Of a stretch of 64,000 nt of DNA, positions 19,201 through 27,857 are shown piece after piece. The notes below the pieces were generated by a model that saw only the letters and a list, made by a program, of their open reading frames with translations, was not told the DNA's origin and made no database searches. This DNA comes from Chitinophaga fulva (GTDB taxonomy: Bacteria > Bacteroidota > Bacteroidia > Chitinophagales > Chitinophagaceae). Both the position numbers and the translations under genes were made by a program. The stretch is from the NCBI RefSeq assembly GCF_012927205.1, contig NZ_JABBGC010000002.1, forward strand, positions 930,001-994,000, read 5' to 3'. Position 1 is the stretch's first letter. Every line of letters starts with the position of its first letter.

Positions 19201-20976
19201 CTGTGGATCACGCGTTACCCATTTTGCGGCATTGCGCTCCGGCGTTACCAGCACGGGAATACCAGCTACCGGGTCAGGTTCTTTTTCTCCCAGCACGCCC
19301 GCCAGTACCACCGGTCCGTACAACAGCGCTATCCGGCCGGGATTATCCGGCATGGCTTCGCTGTAGATACCCATCGGAAACGTCAATGTTACCTGGTCGC
19401 CATCGTTCCATTTACGGTATAGCGAAATGTAACCATCTGCGCCAACGGTAATATTCGTTTGTACCTTACCGTTAACCAACACCTGCATACCTTCCTGGAC
19501 CCAACGCGGTTGGCGGATGCGCAAAGAAAAGGAAGTAGCTTTTGCAGCGTGGATGGTAAACAATACTTTATTGTCTGCCGGCAGTGTTGTGGTTTGTTCT
19601 ACCGTTACATTCTTATCCCGCCAGTGCAAGCGGGAAGGGATGAACAGGTTTACATACAAACTGCCATCTGCTCCTTCAAAATAAATGCTTTCGCCATATT
19701 TCACGTGGTTCTCCATACCAGAGCCTACGCAGCAGGTAAAGGTGTGGAAGGAATCGCTGAACTCCTTACGGGCACCCATTCTCAACGGCACAAAATAACA
19801 CATCATACCATTCTGATGGTTTTGTGAAGCGAGGATATGATTGTACAATCCACGTTCATAATAATCCATCAGGTTGGCTGCCGGGCGCAGGGCAAACAGG
19901 TGCCGCGTCAGCTTCAGCATGTTATAGGTATTGCAGGTTTCCATGGTGTTGTCGGTAAGCTGGTCATTCAGTCTATCCGCAGGTCCCAGGTATTCATAGT
20001 TGCTGTTGCCGCCAGGCGCATAGGAATGATGCCTGGTCACTGTGTTCCAGAAGAAAGAAGCGATGGTACTGTCTTTTCCGCTGCCGGTGAGCTCGTAGCG
20101 GCGGATGCAGCCTATTACCTTCGGTATTTGTGTGTTGGAATGTTTACCAGGCAATACGTCCAGCCGGGCAGCCAGGGAATCGAGGATACGCCTGTCGTGA
20201 AACCTGAAAGACATGTCCAGGTATTTTTTTTCAGCGGTCAGCGCGTAGGTATTTACCAGCACATCGTTCATGCCACCATATTCGCACAACAACATTTTTT
20301 GTACCAGTGAATCAGGGAGATGATTGACGATTGTTCCTGTCCAGTCAGCCATGCCTTTTTCGATAGTCAGCGCCTTTTTATTATCACAGTAGAAATAGGC
20401 ATCCAGCAGGCCTGCCATTATTTTGTGCACGGTGTACCAGGGCGACCAACCGCCGTTTAAGTCAAATCCCCGGGAGCGGATGTTACCTGCCGACACCTGG
20501 GCCCACAAAGTATCTTCACCGGGTATAGCGCCCAGGTAGCCGGTCTTGCGGTGTTGCTGGCATACTGCCAGTTCCTCCACGATATAGTTTACCCGGTCAA
20601 GAAACCGTTTATCACCTGTGGTGGCGTATTGCATGGAGCAGGCAGACAGGTAATGCCCGAGGGTATGCCCCGCCAGCCCGGTAGACTCCCAGCCACCGTA
20701 ACGTTCTCCTTTGGCCTTTAAGCCGGCATGACTGCGGAAGTCTGCCAGCAGCCTGTCAGGCTCCAGTAGCAGCAGATAGCGTGCATCTGCTTCCATGGCT
20801 TGTTTAAACGGGCCCTCCAGCACCTGCACATCCCGCAAGGGAAAGGCATACGCCTGCAGCGGCACTACCGGCTTAACTTTTACGGCAACATCATGCCGGC
20901 CAGGCACATAAGATTGCGCAGCGATATTGGTTAGCCCGGTATGCAGCGCCAGTAAAACAAGAAACAGTTTCTTCAT
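16243..20976 (-). CDS. Double GH127/GH146-type beta-L-arabinofuranosidase with C-terminal discoidin-like domain
   Basis: Secreted 1577-residue enzyme. Signal peptide about 1-20. First catalytic module (about 35-640) is GH146/GH127-like (FPLRDVQVLEGPFKQAMEAD; GHTLGHYLSACS), with the putative catalytic pair Glu in METCNTYNML (about 345) and Cys-Cys in TFTCCVGSG (about 413). A beta-sandwich resembling DUF6805 follows (about 660-790). Second module from about 803 is classical GH127 (FTQVHVSDSFWAPKI; Glu in AYAETCAAI about 1111; FGCACCISN about 1178, the zinc/nucleophile cysteines). The last 120 residues look like an F5/8-type C domain. Usual family members hold one module, so this is a fusion. 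It starts 8 bp after the GH51 stop, so both are translated from one transcript. Expected job: removing beta-linked L-arabinofuranose. Confidence 0.9.
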   Translation of the reverse strand: MKKLFLVLLALHTGLTNIAAQSYVPGRHDVAVKVKPVVPLQAYAFPLRDVQVLEGPFKQAMEADARYLLLLEPDRLLADFRSHAGLKAKGERYGGWESTGLAGHTLGHYLSACSMQYATTGDKRFLDRVNYIVEELAVCQQHRKTGYLGAIPGEDTLWAQVSAGNIRSRGFDLNGGWSPWYTVHKIMAGLLDAYFYCDNKKALTIEKGMADWTGTIVNHLPDSLVQKMLLCEYGGMNDVLVNTYALTAEKKYLDMSFRFHDRRILDSLAARLDVLPGKHSNTQIPKVIGCIRRYELTGSGKDSTIASFFWNTVTRHHSYAPGGNSNYEYLGPADRLNDQLTDNTMETCNTYNMLKLTRHLFALRPAANLMDYYERGLYNHILASQNHQNGMMCYFVPLRMGARKEFSDSFHTFTCCVGSGMENHVKYGESIYFEGADGSLYVNLFIPSRLHWRDKNVTVEQTTTLPADNKVLFTIHAAKATSFSLRIRQPRWVQEGMQVLVNGKVQTNITVGADGYISLYRKWNDGDQVTLTFPMGIYSEAMPDNPGRIALLYGPVVLAGVLGEKEPDPVAGIPVLVTPERNAAKWVTRDPQQPLAFHTNQVGQPQDLHLVPFSTVQGEHYSVYWDAFTPQEWAVQQEKYAAEKKRQQQIEASTVDILRLGEMQPERDHHLMADKTNTGEDHGRKWRIAEEGGALTFIMKVDSSTENSLLCNYWGMDNRYRTFDILIDNVKIATEDLNKYKASKFYEIIYPLPIAVTRGKQTVTVTLQAHPNNSAGPVYGPVRMIRGTSIAGTAGGQVKKDYPIQPVPFTQVHVSDSFWAPKIKVNAEVSIPYTLEQCRKTGRIDNFLRAAGKLSDDKMTEYTFDDTDLYKVIEGASYSLQVKKNPELERYLDTLIAIIGAAQEKDGYLYTFRTMKTTHPHAWMGVKRWEKEEDLSHELYNSGHLFEAAVAHYQATGKTTLLNIAIKNADLLVSVFGFGKEERFPGHQIVETGLTRMYRATGKKEYLDLAKFFLDVRGPGKPNSGEYNQSYKKVTEQHEAVGHAVRAAYMYTGMADVAALTGNQQYLSAIDDIWQDVVNRKLYVTGGIGATGNGEAFGHAYELPNMSAYAETCAAIANVYWNSRMFLLHGDAKYIDVMERTLYNGLLSGVSLSGDHFFYPNPLASMGQHQRSAWFGCACCISNMTRFLPSMPGYVYGQHADHLYVNLFVGNTADITLPAGKITVTQQTNYPWEGRTDIMIAPAKATAFALHIRIPGWALNKPVPGNLYFDAPGTPQKKISILLNGQPVKYRMEKGYAVLERTWKTNDKISLDFPIEVQKLMADSLVEADKGRFALQRGPIIYCLEGPDNKDATVQNIIVDKNAAVQAVYKPSLLNGVTVLEMKGVSASRQLNSPALVKSAQTVTAIPYYAWANRGPGEMTVWIPFEEAAARPKPAPTIASKSKVSASAPNKKMYMALNDQYEPRDSKDNNVPYFHWWPKQGSVEWVQYDFDQEYTISSSSVYWYDDGPFGGCRVPASWKLYYKKGNEWLPVQNVSSYGTAKDQYNTVQFDPVKTTALKMEVQLPSENASGIQEWIVK

Positions 20977-20984
20977 AACAACGC

Positions 20985-22964
20985 CTACTTGTTTATTTTA
21001 GCCCTGACCACATAAAAAGACCAGGGTGCGATTTCAGTACGGACCGTTTTGCCTTTGATGGCGATGTTTTTTTCTTCCGGGGAAATACCCAAGGGCTTGT
21101 CCAGCGTATTAATCGCCTGCAGATCATTGCTCCGGAGGATGGTCAGCCGGCCGTTGGCAGCCAGGCCTTTTACGCCTTCCACAGCCACGGCCACGGGTTT
21201 GGCTGTGGCTGACGCATTGACCAGTTTGATCACCAGTTCACCGCTTTGTTCATCTACTACCGTGGAGGCATATACGCTATCCTGTCCGCTGATGACCTGG
21301 TTATCCTTTAGTATAGGCACTACCACGGTGCCTTTGTTATTGGCGTAGAGTTTCTGTACATAGTAGTTGGGTGTGCCGTAGGAGCGCAGGTTATCGAACC
21401 AGATAAGGTCCGGCGCCCACTGCCATCCATCCACATGCGCCAGCAGCGGTGCATAGGAGGCCATTTCCACCACATCTGCATTGCGTTCCAGGCCGGTCAT
21501 GAAAGCCGCTTCGGTCAATGCGCTCTGCCAACTGTTTTTATGGTAGCCATCGGTGCCTTTGCCATGCGCGGCATATTCGCCGGCAAAAATCTTAGGCCCC
21601 TTGCGATCGTAGGAATCATACCGGGACGCATTACTGAGGAACCATTCCGGTGAGCTGTAGTAGTGCTCATCGAGGATATCAGCATGCAGTTTGCGGAGGG
21701 TATCATTCAGGAAGTTAAATTTATCGCCTGACGGACCGGGGCCAAGACTGTTGACCAGCCTGATTTCCGGGTATTTGTTTTTGATGGCTTTTGCAAACAG
21801 CGTATACCTTTCTACATACTGCGGGCCCCACTGTTCATTGCCCACGCCCATCATTTTCAGGTTAAAGGCGGCAGGGTGTCCCATTTTAGCTCTCAGTGCT
21901 CCCCATTTGGTATTAACGTCACCATTGGCAAATTCGATGAGGTCCAACGCATCCTGGATGTAGGGGTCCAGTTCGTTAATGGCCACCACCTCTGCACTGT
22001 TAAACTGACAGGCCATGCCGCAGTTGAGGATGGGTAACGGTGACGCACCTATGTCTTCCGCCAGCAGGAAGTATTCAAAGAACCCAAGGCCAAAGGACTG
22101 GAAATAATCCGGTGCCGCGCGGTGGGCAAATTCGTTGTTCCAGCGGTTGATGATCACTTCGCGCTCATTCACGTCGCCAACAGTTTTCTTCCATTGATAG
22201 CGGTTCACCAGTTCACGTCCTTCCACAATACAGCCGCCGGGAAACCGGAGGAAGCCCGGACGCAGGTCGGCCAGCAGTTGCACCAGGTCCGCCCGGAGGC
22301 CATTGCTGCGTTCTTTCCAGGTATGTTGAGGGAACAGGGAGATCATATCCACATCGATCACGCCGGTACCGGTGAAAGTCAGCTGTAATTTACCTTTCGC
22401 TGCGGTAGCGGCAGCCGTAAGGCCGGTTTTGTATAGCTGCCAGTTGTTGCTGTCCAGCGATACTGTCGTAGTCCCGATTGTTTTACCCGCATCATCCAGC
22501 AATGTTACGGTGAACTTTACAGCACTACCTGGCTGCTGCCGCGCATACAGCGAGAAATGATACTGCTCTCCCGCCTTAATGCCCATACCACGGAAACCCT
22601 CATTGACCAGGGTAAAAGGGCGTGCAGCCGGCAAGGTTATTTTTGCAAAACGAGGGTTGGAACTGTTATCGTCTTTACGGTTAACGACCATTATCTGTCC
22701 ATTAGAAACCGCCCCTTCAGGGATAGTCCAGCCCATCAGCGGGGAACTGAATTCAAAAGAACGGTTCTTCACCAGTTCAGCATAAATGCCCCCGTCGGCG
22801 CTGAAGTTGATATCTTCAAAGAAGATACCCCACATGCCGGGCGACACTGTTGTTTTCACCTCCCCTGCCTTCACCGTAAAATTCAGCGGCTGCTGGGCCG
22901 CTGATGGGGACGTATAAACGCCGGCCATTAGTGCAAGAGAGGCTATGATAGGTTGTATTTTCAT
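20985..22964 (-). CDS. Alpha-L-arabinofuranosidase, GH51
   Basis: 659-residue exported enzyme releasing alpha-linked L-arabinofuranose from arabinan or arabinoxylan. Signal peptide with AAQQ cleavage region (about 1-24). Early beta-sandwich followed by the GH51 catalytic barrel: FFEDINFSADGGIYAELVKNRSFE at the N-terminal signature, LRFPGGCIVEG, the acid/base in GVGNEQWG (about Glu375) and the nucleophile in IFAGEYAAHG (about Glu462). A carbohydrate-binding-like insert lies at about 95-210. First gene of a two-gene unit with the double GH127 gene, and preceded by a candidate AraR operator 64 bp upstream of the start codon. Confidence 0.96.
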   Translation of the reverse strand: MKIQPIIASLALMAGVYTSPSAAQQPLNFTVKAGEVKTTVSPGMWGIFFEDINFSADGGIYAELVKNRSFEFSSPLMGWTIPEGAVSNGQIMVVNRKDDNSSNPRFAKITLPAARPFTLVNEGFRGMGIKAGEQYHFSLYARQQPGSAVKFTVTLLDDAGKTIGTTTVSLDSNNWQLYKTGLTAAATAAKGKLQLTFTGTGVIDVDMISLFPQHTWKERSNGLRADLVQLLADLRPGFLRFPGGCIVEGRELVNRYQWKKTVGDVNEREVIINRWNNEFAHRAAPDYFQSFGLGFFEYFLLAEDIGASPLPILNCGMACQFNSAEVVAINELDPYIQDALDLIEFANGDVNTKWGALRAKMGHPAAFNLKMMGVGNEQWGPQYVERYTLFAKAIKNKYPEIRLVNSLGPGPSGDKFNFLNDTLRKLHADILDEHYYSSPEWFLSNASRYDSYDRKGPKIFAGEYAAHGKGTDGYHKNSWQSALTEAAFMTGLERNADVVEMASYAPLLAHVDGWQWAPDLIWFDNLRSYGTPNYYVQKLYANNKGTVVVPILKDNQVISGQDSVYASTVVDEQSGELVIKLVNASATAKPVAVAVEGVKGLAANGRLTILRSNDLQAINTLDKPLGISPEEKNIAIKGKTVRTEIAPWSFYVVRAKINK

Positions 22965-23027
22965 ATGTTGATCATTCCTGTTTTTATGAGTACGCGGTAT
23001 ACTGTTTTTGTATCTACCACCCTATTT

Positions 23028-23048
23028 TAATTGTCATTTAAACAATTA
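23028..23048. promoter_or_regulatory. Candidate AraR operator upstream of the GH51 gene
   Basis: A 21-bp near-palindrome: TAATTGT, 7-bp spacer CATTTAA, ACAATTA. The site is shared with the araB upstream region (29701-29721) and more weakly with two others. It lies immediately beyond the araR terminator and 64 bp before the GH51 ATG. Confidence 0.65.
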
Positions 23049-23059
23049 TATTATACTGT

Positions 23060-23085
23060 AAAAAAAGTGTTCCCGCTGGGAACAC
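23060..23085 (-). terminator. Intrinsic terminator of the araBDA-symporter-araR unit
   Basis: On the minus strand GTGTTCCC-AGC-GGGAACAC is followed by seven T. It lies 30 bp after the araR stop and separates the arabinose catabolic unit from the arabinosidase unit. Confidence 0.88.
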
Positions 23086-23114
23086 AAGCTTTCTATAATG
23101 CCTTGCAGCCTTTT

Positions 23115-23831
23115 CTATAAAGTACTGTTACGCTGTACATGCGGATCGGGAACGAAGTTCAGGAACGCATGAAAATTAGCGTTATATTTTTTCCGGTCAA
23201 TTTTATAATACCAGGCGCCTTTCTTAGAGCTTAGCTTGTCTTTATCTGCCAGCTTTACCAGCAATTTGGTAGAAAGAACTTTGCGGCTGAAATTGCCCTT
23301 ATCGAATGAGGTATTATATACTGATTCATACAATTGCTGTAACTGAGGGATGGTAAACTTGGCCGGCAGCAGTTCGAGCAACAGCGGGTGTAAAGCTGCT
23401 CTATAGCGGAGCTTTTCCTTTGCCAGGTCCACCATTTCCTTGTGATCAAAGATAAGATCAGGATGATGATTAATAGGGAACCATACTGCATGAAAATCCT
23501 CGTTGAGCGGTTGTTTGTATTTCTGGATATCAATAAGGGCAGTATAGGCAACAGACACCGTACGTTCTACCGTATCACGGGACGGTGAGCTGAAGGTATG
23601 CAGTTGTTCCATATAGATACCATCCAGTCCGCTGAGATTTTTCAATATCCTGCTGGCTGCCTCTTCTGCACTTTCATGTTCCTGTATAAAACCACCCACC
23701 AGGCTCCATTTGCCTTTACATGGCTCAAACCCCCTTTGTATCAGCAACAGTTTCAGCTCCTGTCCATCGAACCCAAAAATGATACAGTCAACCGCGAATA
23801 ACAACCTGGTCTGCTGCGAGTATCTCTTCAT
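23115..23831 (-). CDS. araR: AraR-type transcriptional regulator (Nudix fold plus winged helix)
   Basis: 238 residues. Residues 1-150 have a Nudix hydrolase fold and 155-225 a winged-helix DNA-binding region (FTIPQLQQLYESVYNTSFDKGNFSRKV; KGAWYYKID), the layout of the Bacteroidota arabinose repressor AraR, in which the Nudix domain binds L-arabinose. The Nudix box is dead: after Gly47, Glu53 and Arg61, the three catalytic Glu positions of REUXEEXGU are Ile62, Asn65 and Leu66. Last gene of the ara unit, 53 bp after the symporter. Likely a repressor of the ara genes and the arabinosidases through the shared motif upstream of each unit; regulation is inferred from family and motif. Confidence 0.9.
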   Translation of the reverse strand: MKRYSQQTRLLFAVDCIIFGFDGQELKLLLIQRGFEPCKGKWSLVGGFIQEHESAEEAASRILKNLSGLDGIYMEQLHTFSSPSRDTVERTVSVAYTALIDIQKYKQPLNEDFHAVWFPINHHPDLIFDHKEMVDLAKEKLRYRAALHPLLLELLPAKFTIPQLQQLYESVYNTSFDKGNFSRKVLSTKLLVKLADKDKLSSKKGAWYYKIDRKKYNANFHAFLNFVPDPHVQRNSTL

Positions 23832-23884
23832 AAAAACAAATTAGAAGATGAAAGTACAATATATTGACGGGAATTCCCACACAC

Positions 23885-25567
23885 CTACCAGAACCGGATA
23901 TACAAAGCAGATAACAGCAATAATATAACAACGATCAGTACTGTAGTACCTGGTGCAACCCTAAACATTCCCTTGTCCAGCACAAACGCCTTCGGATTGT
24001 TTTTGGGGCCTGCGAAACTGATGAGGACCATGATGATCATGGTAAACATAAAGGCCAGTCCCATACAAATGAGGAAAGGTATTTCATAACCGCCTTTACC
24101 GTTAGGATAAGCGGTATACAGTAGCGTTTCATGCCCCAGCACTGCCGGCGCAAACTGGTTAAAGAACACACAGAGCGTAAAACCGGTGATAATGCCAGCC
24201 ACCGCAGCAGAGCCGGTAGTGCGTTTCCAGAACATGCCCAACAAAAACATGGCGAACACCCCCGGACTGATAAAGCCGGTATATTTCTGGATGAAGGTAA
24301 AACCGCCTTCACCGCCTATGCCCAGCAGGTCGTTCCAGGTAAAGAGAATTCCCAGGAGCATCGCAGTAATAACGGTGATGCGGCCGGTCCATACCAGTTT
24401 GGCTTCGGAAGCATCTTTCCTGATATATTTACGGTATATGTCCAGGGTAAAAATGGTGGAGATACTGTTGGCCTTACCTGCCAGAGAAGCCACGATTGCA
24501 GCAGTCAAAGCCGCTATCGACAACCCTTTCAGACCGGAAGGCAAAAAGCCCAGGATAGCCGTATAGGCGCCATCTTTACTGGACAGGCCGGGCAGGTGGC
24601 CATTTTTCTGCAACACATATGCCGCAATACCGGGCAGCATTACAATAACAGGCATCATGATCTTCAGCAGCCCGGCAAAGAGGATGCCGTTGCGCGCAGT
24701 TTGCAGATCAGCGCCCAGTGCGCGTTGGGTGATATATTGGTTACAGCCCCAGTAATTGAGGTTTACGATCCATTGTCCCGCCGCATACATCAGGATACCG
24801 GGCAGCACCAGGTATTTGTTGATATATTCCTGTGAAGAACCGGCCGATGGTTTGGCGAGTATCATATGAAAATGGTCGGGCGCATCTTTCATCAGTGCGT
24901 GAAAACCTGCCAGGGCATTGTGCCCGAGCCCAAACTTCTCGCTGACCAGCGTTAGTGCCATATAGGTGGTCGCCAGTCCTCCGATGATCAACACCCCTAC
25001 CTGGACCACATCTGTGTAACCGATCACTTTCATGCCACCAAGGGTAATGATAATAGCAAATACAGACAGGGCAATCATCACCACATGCAGGTACTCCCCG
25101 CCCAGCAGCCCGTTGATGGCCAGTGCGCCGAGGTATAAAATGGAAGTAAGATTAACAAACACATAAAGAAACAACCAAAAAACAGCCATGATCAGCGCCA
25201 CTGTTTCGTTGTACCGCGTTTTCAGGAACTGCGGCATGGTATAGATTTTATTCTTCAGGTAGATAGGAATAAACCAAACCGCAATAATGATCAGTGCAAT
25301 GGCGGCGATCCATTCATAGGCCGCTACGGCAATACCTACAAAGTAACCATCGCCGCTCATGCCGATAAACTGCTCTGCAGAGATGTTTGATGCAATCAGC
25401 GATGCGCCGATCGCCCACCAGGTAAGGGAACCTTCGGCAAGAAAGAAATCCTTGGTGTCCGAATCAGTTTTCTTTTTTCTCCTGTATATCCAATAACCAT
25501 ATACAGCAACAACGATGAAATAGGTAATGAAGACGAGTATATCGCCGGTGGAAAGGATGTTTTGCAT
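23885..25567 (-). CDS. Sodium:solute symporter (SSS family), probable L-arabinose transporter
   Basis: Inner-membrane protein of 560 residues with about 14 hydrophobic segments. SSS/SGLT signatures are present: FFLAEGSLTWWAIGASLIASNISAEQFIGMSG near the N-terminus and the Na+/galactose-symporter block ALTAAIVASLAGKANSISTIFTLDIY with FISPGVFAMFLLGMFWKRTT. I use the ATG at 25567 (MQNILSTGDIL) because translation from further upstream would add residues unlike the family. It sits between araA and araR, so it probably imports L-arabinose with Na+. A long stable hairpin (25618-25655) lies in the 97-bp gap to araA. Confidence 0.9.
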   Translation of the reverse strand: MQNILSTGDILVFITYFIVVAVYGYWIYRRKKKTDSDTKDFFLAEGSLTWWAIGASLIASNISAEQFIGMSGDGYFVGIAVAAYEWIAAIALIIIAVWFIPIYLKNKIYTMPQFLKTRYNETVALIMAVFWLFLYVFVNLTSILYLGALAINGLLGGEYLHVVMIALSVFAIIITLGGMKVIGYTDVVQVGVLIIGGLATTYMALTLVSEKFGLGHNALAGFHALMKDAPDHFHMILAKPSAGSSQEYINKYLVLPGILMYAAGQWIVNLNYWGCNQYITQRALGADLQTARNGILFAGLLKIMMPVIVMLPGIAAYVLQKNGHLPGLSSKDGAYTAILGFLPSGLKGLSIAALTAAIVASLAGKANSISTIFTLDIYRKYIRKDASEAKLVWTGRITVITAMLLGILFTWNDLLGIGGEGGFTFIQKYTGFISPGVFAMFLLGMFWKRTTGSAAVAGIITGFTLCVFFNQFAPAVLGHETLLYTAYPNGKGGYEIPFLICMGLAFMFTMIIMVLISFAGPKNNPKAFVLDKGMFRVAPGTTVLIVVILLLLSALYIRFW

Positions 25568-25617
25568 AACGGGCGTTTTATTAGTGTTTGCGCCGTGGAA
25601 GTTGGCATATGATACCA

Positions 25618-25655
25618 CTGCGTGTGTTCCCGGCGTTTACCGGGAACACACGCAG
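25618..25655. other. Stable hairpin between araA and the symporter gene
   Basis: Perfect 16-bp inverted repeat (25618-25633 / 25640-25655) with a 6-nt loop. No T-tract follows on the transcribed minus strand, so it does not look like a simple terminator; it may set differential expression or transcript stability of the upstream araBDA part. Confidence 0.6.
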
Positions 25656-25664
25656 CGAATGAAA

Positions 25665-27149
25665 TTATCGATAACAGGCATCGTTCCAGCGAAGCTCATT
25701 TCTGAACTCACGGAGGTCGGTATGCCTGCCGATGAGGGCCAGTTCGATACCTGCCATGTCCGCAAAGTCCTGCATATGCGCGGAGGTAAGATTCTGGCTA
25801 TAACAGGTATGATGTGCACCACCGGCCAGTATCCAGGCGGTACAGCCTTTCTTCATGTCCGGATAGGGCTTCCATAACACACGCGCTACCGGTAACTTAG
25901 GCAGGTCCTGTGGTGGCGCCACGGCCTCCACTTCATTTACCAGCAGGCGGAAACGGTTGCCCATATCCACGATGGAAGCGTTGATAGCAGGACCGGCAGC
26001 GGAGTTAAATACCAGCCGCACCGGGTCCGCCTTCCCTCCTATTCCCAGCGGATGTTTTTCACAGGATGGTTTGCCGGCCGCAATAGACTCACAGATTTCC
26101 AGCATATGAGAGCCCAGCACCATGGGATTGGATGGGTCAAAGTGGTAGGTATAATCTTCCATAAAAGAGTTGCCGCCAGGTAAACCGCTGCCCATTACTT
26201 TCATCGCGCGTACCAGTGCAGCCGTTTTCCAGTCGCCTTCGCCGGCAAAGCCATACCCGGCTTTCATAAGCCGCTGCACCGCAATACCGGGCAACTGTAT
26301 CATACCATGCAGGTCTTCAAAAGTATCAGAGAAGCCTTTGAAATTCCCTTCTTCCAGGAATGTTTTCAGCCCCAGTTCTATCCTGGCCGCATCTTTCAGC
26401 GCCTGGTCCTGCAACAGTGCGGCAGAAACCGTATATGCCTCCCCGTATTCCTTCACCAGTGCCGTCACTGCTGTGTCAGAAACACTATTAATGACATTGA
26501 CGAGATCGCCGATGCCGTGTGTGTTACAGGAGAAACCCAGCTTCGACTCCGCTTCCACTTTATCGCCATCTGTTACCGCCACATACCGCATATTATCGCC
26601 GAAACGGACAAAGCGGGCCCCCTGCCAGTCGTGCCACCCTGCGGCCACCCTGGCCCAGGCTCCCAGCTCTGCCAGCACTTCCGGGTCCTGCCAATGGCCG
26701 GTGATCACTTTACGGTTGATCCGCATGCGGCTCATCATAAACCCGAACTCCCTGTCGCCGTGGGCGCTTTGGTTCAGGTTCATAAAGTCCATATCTATTT
26801 CGCTCCAGGGGATATCGCGGTTATACTGTGTATGCAGGTGGCAAATGGGCCTGGACAATGCTTTCAGTCCGCGTATCCACATTTTGGCCGGCGAGAAGGT
26901 ATGCATCCAGGTGATGACGCCGATACAATTGGGCGTGCTGTTGGCTTCCATACATACCGCGTAAATTTCATCCGCCGTTTTTACGGTGGGCTTATATACC
27001 ACGGTAACGGGTATACGGGTATCGCGGTGTAGCGAAGCGGCAATTTCCTGGCTGTGGGCGGCTACCTGTTTTAATGTTTCTTCACCATATAAATGCTGGC
27101 TGCCGGTTACAAACCAGACCTCGTAATTTTTCAGATTAATCATGTTCAT
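25665..27149 (-). CDS. araA: L-arabinose isomerase
   Basis: Converts L-arabinose to L-ribulose (Mn2+-dependent, cytoplasmic). 494 residues, the family's normal length. Conserved landmarks: VWFVTGSQHLYG at the N-terminus, WMHTFSPAKMWI, HTQYNRDIPW, MDFMNLNQSAHGDREFG, GAGEGDWKTAAL-type metal-ligand block seen as GFAGEGDWKTAALVRAMK, and EDYTYHF with MVLGSHMLEICESIA for further metal ligands, ending in ILAGGAHHTCYS. It is the third gene of araB-araD-araA and starts 5 bp after araD. Confidence 0.98.
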   Translation of the reverse strand: MNMINLKNYEVWFVTGSQHLYGEETLKQVAAHSQEIAASLHRDTRIPVTVVYKPTVKTADEIYAVCMEANSTPNCIGVITWMHTFSPAKMWIRGLKALSRPICHLHTQYNRDIPWSEIDMDFMNLNQSAHGDREFGFMMSRMRINRKVITGHWQDPEVLAELGAWARVAAGWHDWQGARFVRFGDNMRYVAVTDGDKVEAESKLGFSCNTHGIGDLVNVINSVSDTAVTALVKEYGEAYTVSAALLQDQALKDAARIELGLKTFLEEGNFKGFSDTFEDLHGMIQLPGIAVQRLMKAGYGFAGEGDWKTAALVRAMKVMGSGLPGGNSFMEDYTYHFDPSNPMVLGSHMLEICESIAAGKPSCEKHPLGIGGKADPVRLVFNSAAGPAINASIVDMGNRFRLLVNEVEAVAPPQDLPKLPVARVLWKPYPDMKKGCTAWILAGGAHHTCYSQNLTSAHMQDFADMAGIELALIGRHTDLREFRNELRWNDACYR

Positions 27150-27154
27150 TTGTT

Positions 27155-27853
27155 TTACTGCCCGTAATAGGAATGGGGGCCATGTTTACGTTCAAAGTGT
27201 TTTTTGATCAGCGCGTCTTTCAGTCGGGGTACATTCCCGTTGATGGATTCTGTGAGATAAGCCATTTGTGCTACCGACTCCAATACGGCGCTGTTATATA
27301 CTGCTTTGGCAGGTGTTGGGCCCCAGGTGAAGGGAGCATGGTTCCCTACCAGGATCATTTCTATTTCTTCATAAGACACCCCGCGTTCCGCCAGTGTGTT
27401 GATGATCTGGAAGCCGGTCTGGTATTCATAGTCGCCGGCGATCATGTCATCCGGCATGGGCGGAGCGCATGGAATGTCCATCGTATTGTGGTCTGCGTGG
27501 GTGGTGCCATAGATAGGGATATCGCGCTGGCTCTGCGCCCATGCCGTAGCATACGTAGAATGCGTATGCACGATACCACCGATATGTTCCCAGTGTTTAT
27601 ACAATACAGCGTGGGTGAGGGTATCAGAAGAAGGGCGTAGCTGCCCGTCCACTGTTTTCCCATCGAAGTCTACGATCACCATTTTTTCGGGAGACAACTC
27701 CGCATAGGGAACGCCGCTGGGTTTGATGGCAAACACGCCCAGCCGGCGATCTGCCGCGCTGACGTTGCCAAAGGTAAAGATGACCAGTCCGAGTGCAGGC
27801 AGCTGCATATTGGCATCGTATGCCGCCTGCCGGATATGTTGATACTGTTGCAT
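27155..27853 (-). CDS. araD: L-ribulose-5-phosphate 4-epimerase
   Basis: Zn2+-dependent class II aldolase-fold enzyme converting L-ribulose-5-phosphate to D-xylulose-5-phosphate. Landmarks: LVIFTFGNVSAADRRLGVFAIKPSGVPY, SSDTLTHAVLYKHW, the zinc ligands in GGIVHTHSTYATAWAQ and ADH in THADHNTMDIPCA, and LVGNHAPFTWG. I choose the ATG at 27853, 4 nt after the araB stop; an in-frame GTG at 27865 would overlap araB by 8 nt. Length about 232 residues, normal for AraD. Confidence 0.97.
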   Translation of the reverse strand: MQQYQHIRQAAYDANMQLPALGLVIFTFGNVSAADRRLGVFAIKPSGVPYAELSPEKMVIVDFDGKTVDGQLRPSSDTLTHAVLYKHWEHIGGIVHTHSTYATAWAQSQRDIPIYGTTHADHNTMDIPCAPPMPDDMIAGDYEYQTGFQIINTLAERGVSYEEIEMILVGNHAPFTWGPTPAKAVYNSAVLESVAQMAYLTESINGNVPRLKDALIKKHFERKHGPHSYYGQ

Positions 27854-27857
27854 ACAA

